DNA from: UMGS1052 sp045580005 | Lineage (GTDB): Bacteria; Bacillota; Clostridia; Oscillospirales; CAG-382 | DNA length: 64,000 bases | Direction of reading: 5' to 3' | Assembly (NCBI GenBank): GCA_045580005.1 | Contig: JAZNMZ010000009.1 | Span: forward strand, 31,021-95,020 | Shown here: in pieces, positions 60,991-64,000 of the stretch | How the letters are laid out: every line of letters starts with the position of its first letter | Position numbering within the stretch: position 1 is the first letter of the stretch | Notes under the pieces: generated by a model | Seen by the model: only the letters and a program-made list of their open reading frames with translations | Told to the model about the DNA's origin: nothing | The model's database searches: none | Made by a program: the position numbers and the translations under genes

Positions 60991-61842
60991 ATGAAAAACT
61001 ATATCAAAGGCTTTGTTGCGTCCATTTTATCCCTATGTATACTCACTTCGGGTATGTCGGCGGTGCTTAGTGCAGATGATCAAATTTACACTACTGCGTC
61101 CGAGTCACCCATTTCGCTGAAGAATATATATTCTTTCGGTAATTTGGGCGATTTTTCCGATGAGACTGTCGAACAATTCTTTGACAACGCAGCATTTGTC
61201 GGTGACTCTGTTATGTACGGATTTGAGCTGTATACCACAAGAAAAAAGACGATACAGGCAAGCTCAACATTTCTGACAAAAACAAGCTTTGCTGCTCGCC
61301 ACGCTCTCAAAGAGGTATCGGATAGCTCATATCATCCCGATTATAACGGACAAAAAATGCTTGTTGAGGACGCTCTGCAGCTTGCCGGCGTGAATAAGGT
61401 CTTTATATCACTCGGACTCAACGATGTAAGAGTTACACCAAACTCATACTACGAGAATTATATCGAAATGATAAACAGAATCAAGGCTAAAAACCCCGAT
61501 ATTGCTGTGTTTATCATAAGCTCGACATACCCCGTACAATATCCCGGAAACATATCTTATGAGGAGGCGATTGCATACAGGGCTCAGCTATACGATCTCA
61601 ATCAGCGTCTTATGCAGTACTGTATGGACGGCAATGCATACTTCGTTGATGTGATATCTCCTCTTATTGACGCAAACGGATATCTTGATGTAAACTACTC
61701 TAGCGATAACTATGTGCACCTGAGAAATTCAGCTTATGAGATATGGAAAGAAAAAATTGAAACCTTTGCGAGAAATCTTATACTTTTACAGAGAGTAAAA
61801 AAGATATCAATTTTTGATATTGTTGCAAGAATGAACAAATAA
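60991..61842 (+). CDS. Secreted SGNH/GDSL hydrolase
   Basis: 283 residues after AAGGAAA. A signal peptide (residues 1-29: FVASILSLCILTSGMSAVLS) is followed by SGNH blocks: AAFVGDSVMYGF (block I, catalytic Ser), the block III sequence LGLNDVRV and the late VHLRNSAYEIW with the Asp/His region SSDNYVHL. Likely an extracellular esterase or acyltransferase for wall glycans or polysaccharide. Followed at 27 bases by a lipoprotein gene, probably in one operon. Confidence 0.85.
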   Translation: MKNYIKGFVASILSLCILTSGMSAVLSADDQIYTTASESPISLKNIYSFGNLGDFSDETVEQFFDNAAFVGDSVMYGFELYTTRKKTIQASSTFLTKTSFAARHALKEVSDSSYHPDYNGQKMLVEDALQLAGVNKVFISLGLNDVRVTPNSYYENYIEMINRIKAKNPDIAVFIISSTYPVQYPGNISYEEAIAYRAQLYDLNQRLMQYCMDGNAYFVDVISPLIDANGYLDVNYSSDNYVHLRNSAYEIWKEKIETFARNLILLQRVKKISIFDIVARMNK

Positions 61843-61869
61843 TTTTATTAATGTTTTTGGAGACAGATT

Positions 61870-62442
61870 ATGAAAAAAATACTTATTACACTTGTAGCAT
61901 TCACACTTTGTGCAGGAATGCTTATTTCATGTGCAAACAACGGTATAGTAATCGATAATTCAGCGCAGGAACAGTCTAAAAACGATGTTAACGACAATGT
62001 TCCCGTTGTCGACACCGAGGACAGCACAGTTCCTGCAGTTACATCTGCAAACCTTCAGGATATATATGAAACTGTAATCTCTGCAGATGACTTTCCGCCT
62101 ATGTATGAGCTGTATGACGATGAGCTTTCAGAGTATTTTGCGATATCTCCCGAGCTTTTCACCGAGTTTAAAGCGGCAGTTGCAGAAGAATATCCCGCAA
62201 TAGAGAGAATTTTTATCGGCAAGCTCGTTGACAAAGAATCGCAAAACGCTGCCATTGCAGGTCTTGAGAGCGCGATTGAAGCTCTTGAGGCTGAGTATAT
62301 CGATTATCTTCCCTTCGAGTACGAAAAGGCCAAGAATTGCTCTATTGAAATATGCGGCGACTATATATTCTATATCGTATGTGAAAACTACAAAGAAGCC
62401 GTAAAGACTGTAAAAGACAGTCTTTCAAAACATATAATATAA
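61870..62442 (+). CDS. DUF4358 lipoprotein
   Basis: 190 residues. Signal peptide and lipobox CAGMLISCANN (lipid-modified Cys at about residue 21), a Ser/Asp-rich linker to about residue 55, then the DUF4358 domain (YDDELSEYFAISPELF, EIFIGK-like, and NCSIEICGDYIFYIVCENY). Such lipoproteins are common in Clostridia and their role is unknown. Between the SGNH hydrolase and gpmI. Confidence 0.85.
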   Translation: MKKILITLVAFTLCAGMLISCANNGIVIDNSAQEQSKNDVNDNVPVVDTEDSTVPAVTSANLQDIYETVISADDFPPMYELYDDELSEYFAISPELFTEFKAAVAEEYPAIERIFIGKLVDKESQNAAIAGLESAIEALEAEYIDYLPFEYEKAKNCSIEICGDYIFYIVCENYKEAVKTVKDSLSKHII

Positions 62443-62467
62443 ATTATCTAATATAAAGGAGACAACA

Positions 62468-64000
62468 ATGAAAGAACAGTTAAAGAAGCTTCAGTTCAAA
62501 ACTGATGACAATACAGCCTATACAAGACCTGTATTTACAATCGTAATGGATGGTATCGGTATTGCACCCGACTCGGAGGGCAATGCCGTAAAAAACGCGG
62601 TAACACCTACACTTGACATGCTTATGTCAAAGTATCCCACATTGAAGCTCAAGGCTCACGGTGTGGCAGTAGGTCTACCATCCGACGACGATATGGGCAA
62701 CTCCGAGGTGGGACACAACGCACTTGGAGCAGGTCAGGTATTTGCTCAGGGCGCAAAGCTTGTTACAAAGTCCATCGAGAGCGGAGCTATGTTTGCATCC
62801 GACTCGTGGAAGCAGATAGTTTCTGTTGCAGCAACGGACAAGACACTTCATTTCCTTGGTCTTTTCTCTGACGGTAATGTTCACTCTCATATCGACCACT
62901 TAAAGGCTATGATAACACGCGCCAAGGAAGACGGAGTAAAGAATGTAAGAATTCATATACTTCTTGACGGCCGTGATGTTGGCGAAACATCGGCGCTTGA
63001 TTATATACTCCCATTTGAAGACTTCCTCAGCAGTATGAATGACGCCGGCTTCTGTGCAAAGATCGCATCCGGAGGCGGTCGTATGAATATTACTATGGAC
63101 AGATATGAGGCAGACTGGTCAATGGTTGAGCGTGGCTGGCATACTCATGTGCTCGGTGAAGGCAGACAGTTTGCAAGTGCAAAGGAAGCTGTTGAAACAT
63201 ACAGAACCGAGCTTTCTGTTATCGACCAGGATCTTCCCTGCTTTGTTATTGCTGAAAACGGAGAGCCCGTCGGCAAAATTCTCGACGGCGACAGCGTAGT
63301 ATTCTTCAATTTCAGAGGTGACAGAGCCATCGAAATATCAAAAGCGTTTGACGATAAAAAATTTGACAAATTTGACAGAGTGATATACCCCGATGTCACA
63401 TATGCAGGTATGCTCGAGTACGATGGCGACCTCCACATCCCCTCAAGATATCTTGTTGCCCCTCCCGAGATTACAGGCACTCTTGGAGAGTATCTTGCCA
63501 ACACAGGCGTTACACAGTACGCCCTTTCCGAAACACAAAAGTACGGACATGTAACATACTTCTGGAACGGCAACAAGAGTGGCAAGTTTGACGAGAACAC
63601 AGAAAAGTACGAGGAAATCCGTTCGGATGTTGTTCCCTTTGAGCAGCGTCCCTGGATGAAGTGTGCCGAAATCACAGACAGACTTATCGAAACAGCCAAC
63701 GAAGGTAAATACAGATTTATGCGCGTTAACTTTCCTAACGGCGATATGGTAGGACATACAGGCAACTATCTTGCCACCATCTGTTCTGTTGAAGCACTTG
63801 ACCTTTGCCTTAAGAGAATCCTTGATGTGGTTGACAGCGTAGGCGGTGTTGCTCTCATCACAGCAGACCACGGCAATGCCGACGAAATGTACGAAATCAG
63901 TAAAAAGACCAACGCACCTGCGACAAATCCCGACGGAACACTCAAGTCAAAGACAAGCCATACACTCAATCCTGTTCCCTGCATCATTTATGACAACAAG
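62468..64000 (+). CDS. gpmI: 2,3-bisphosphoglycerate-independent phosphoglycerate mutase, partial
   Basis: Open from ATG 62468 (AAAGGAG upstream) to the window end, 511 codons. Metal and phosphoserine region: IVMDGIGIAP, DDMGNSEVGHNALGAG with the nucleophile Ser, LLDGRDVGETSALDY, MRVNFPNGDMVGHTGN and ITADHGNADEMY. It interconverts 3- and 2-phosphoglycerate in glycolysis. The last 30-40 residues of a usual 540-550-residue protein are outside the window. Confidence 0.95.
   Translation, partial: MKEQLKKLQFKTDDNTAYTRPVFTIVMDGIGIAPDSEGNAVKNAVTPTLDMLMSKYPTLKLKAHGVAVGLPSDDDMGNSEVGHNALGAGQVFAQGAKLVTKSIESGAMFASDSWKQIVSVAATDKTLHFLGLFSDGNVHSHIDHLKAMITRAKEDGVKNVRIHILLDGRDVGETSALDYILPFEDFLSSMNDAGFCAKIASGGGRMNITMDRYEADWSMVERGWHTHVLGEGRQFASAKEAVETYRTELSVIDQDLPCFVIAENGEPVGKILDGDSVVFFNFRGDRAIEISKAFDDKKFDKFDRVIYPDVTYAGMLEYDGDLHIPSRYLVAPPEITGTLGEYLANTGVTQYALSETQKYGHVTYFWNGNKSGKFDENTEKYEEIRSDVVPFEQRPWMKCAEITDRLIETANEGKYRFMRVNFPNGDMVGHTGNYLATICSVEALDLCLKRILDVVDSVGGVALITADHGNADEMYEISKKTNAPATNPDGTLKSKTSHTLNPVPCIIYDNK

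Overview
The window reads as a chromosomal segment of an anaerobic, endospore-forming Gram-positive bacterium of the Clostridia, most likely a gut member of the Oscillospiraceae/Ruminococcaceae. The evidence is the sporulation genes (a 26-residue SpoVM, a DUF3794/SipL-like protein, YabP, YabQ, a SpoVB-like flippase, a DacF-like carboxypeptidase), strong AGGAGG-type ribosome binding sites, frequent TTG/GTG starts, a diaminopimelate-type MurE signature, fermentative sugar metabolism with an oxygen-sensitive glycyl radical enzyme, and moderate-to-low GC. I saw no rRNA, tRNA, CRISPR array, insertion sequence or prophage gene.

Layout. (1) 1-1117, minus strand: DUF3794 protein (cut by the window edge), spoVM, and a small membrane protein. 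(2) 1273-2256: a membrane-anchored alpha/beta hydrolase. (3) 2257-2659: an AT-rich control region with several dyads and a good sigma-A promoter. (4) 2660-15368: a bacterial microcompartment (BMC) locus of the glycyl-radical 1,2-propanediol type (GRM5-like), ended by a clear terminator. It encodes a HAD phosphatase, propanediol dehydratase and its activase, a EutS/PduU-type shell protein, a EutP/PduV GTPase, a lactaldehyde-forming class II aldolase, a GlcG-like protein, a zinc alcohol dehydrogenase, four hexameric shell proteins, a pentameric vertex protein, PduS, a PduT-like trimer and an iron alcohol dehydrogenase. (5) 15449-20000: HD hydrolase, NagD-like phosphatase, a low-complexity lipoprotein, a D-Ala-D-Ala carboxypeptidase and pgi. 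(6) 20055-40969: a long run of minus-strand housekeeping and sporulation genes, including the conserved spoVB-mazG-hup-rqcP-yabP-yabQ-divIC cluster, relA, recJ, dtd, hemZ, cdaA-cdaR, birA, hemW and lepA. (7) 41216-44876: cysteine desulfurase, murE and an unrecognised kinase-like protein. (8) 44926-48667: rhaA, rhaB and a metallophosphoesterase. (9) 48771-54374: mutS2, recO, a ybeY-era fusion and phoH. (10) 54585-64000: nusB, a TsaD-like paralogue, xseA, xseB, ispA, a DUF212 protein, ligA (minus strand), an SGNH hydrolase, a DUF4358 lipoprotein and gpmI (cut by the window edge).

How the parts work together (inference). RhaA and RhaB convert L-rhamnose to L-rhamnulose-1-phosphate. No aldolase lies beside them; the only candidate in the window is the class II aldolase in the BMC locus, which would release DHAP and L-lactaldehyde. 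An alcohol dehydrogenase would reduce lactaldehyde to 1,2-propanediol. The glycyl radical dehydratase would turn this into propionaldehyde inside the protein shell, and the encapsulated zinc dehydrogenase could reduce that to 1-propanol. The usual acylating aldehyde dehydrogenase (PduP), phosphotransacylase (PduL) and propionate kinase are not in the locus.

Most notable points: a shell-protein gene with two in-frame starts that would give a lysine-rich extended form and a short form; the missing PduP/PduL branch; PduS/PduT redox proteins in a B12-independent locus whose activase lacks the usual ferredoxin-like insert; a cysteine cluster next to the aldolase targeting tail; three consecutive hairpins between hexamer and pentamer genes; and a YbeY-Era fusion.
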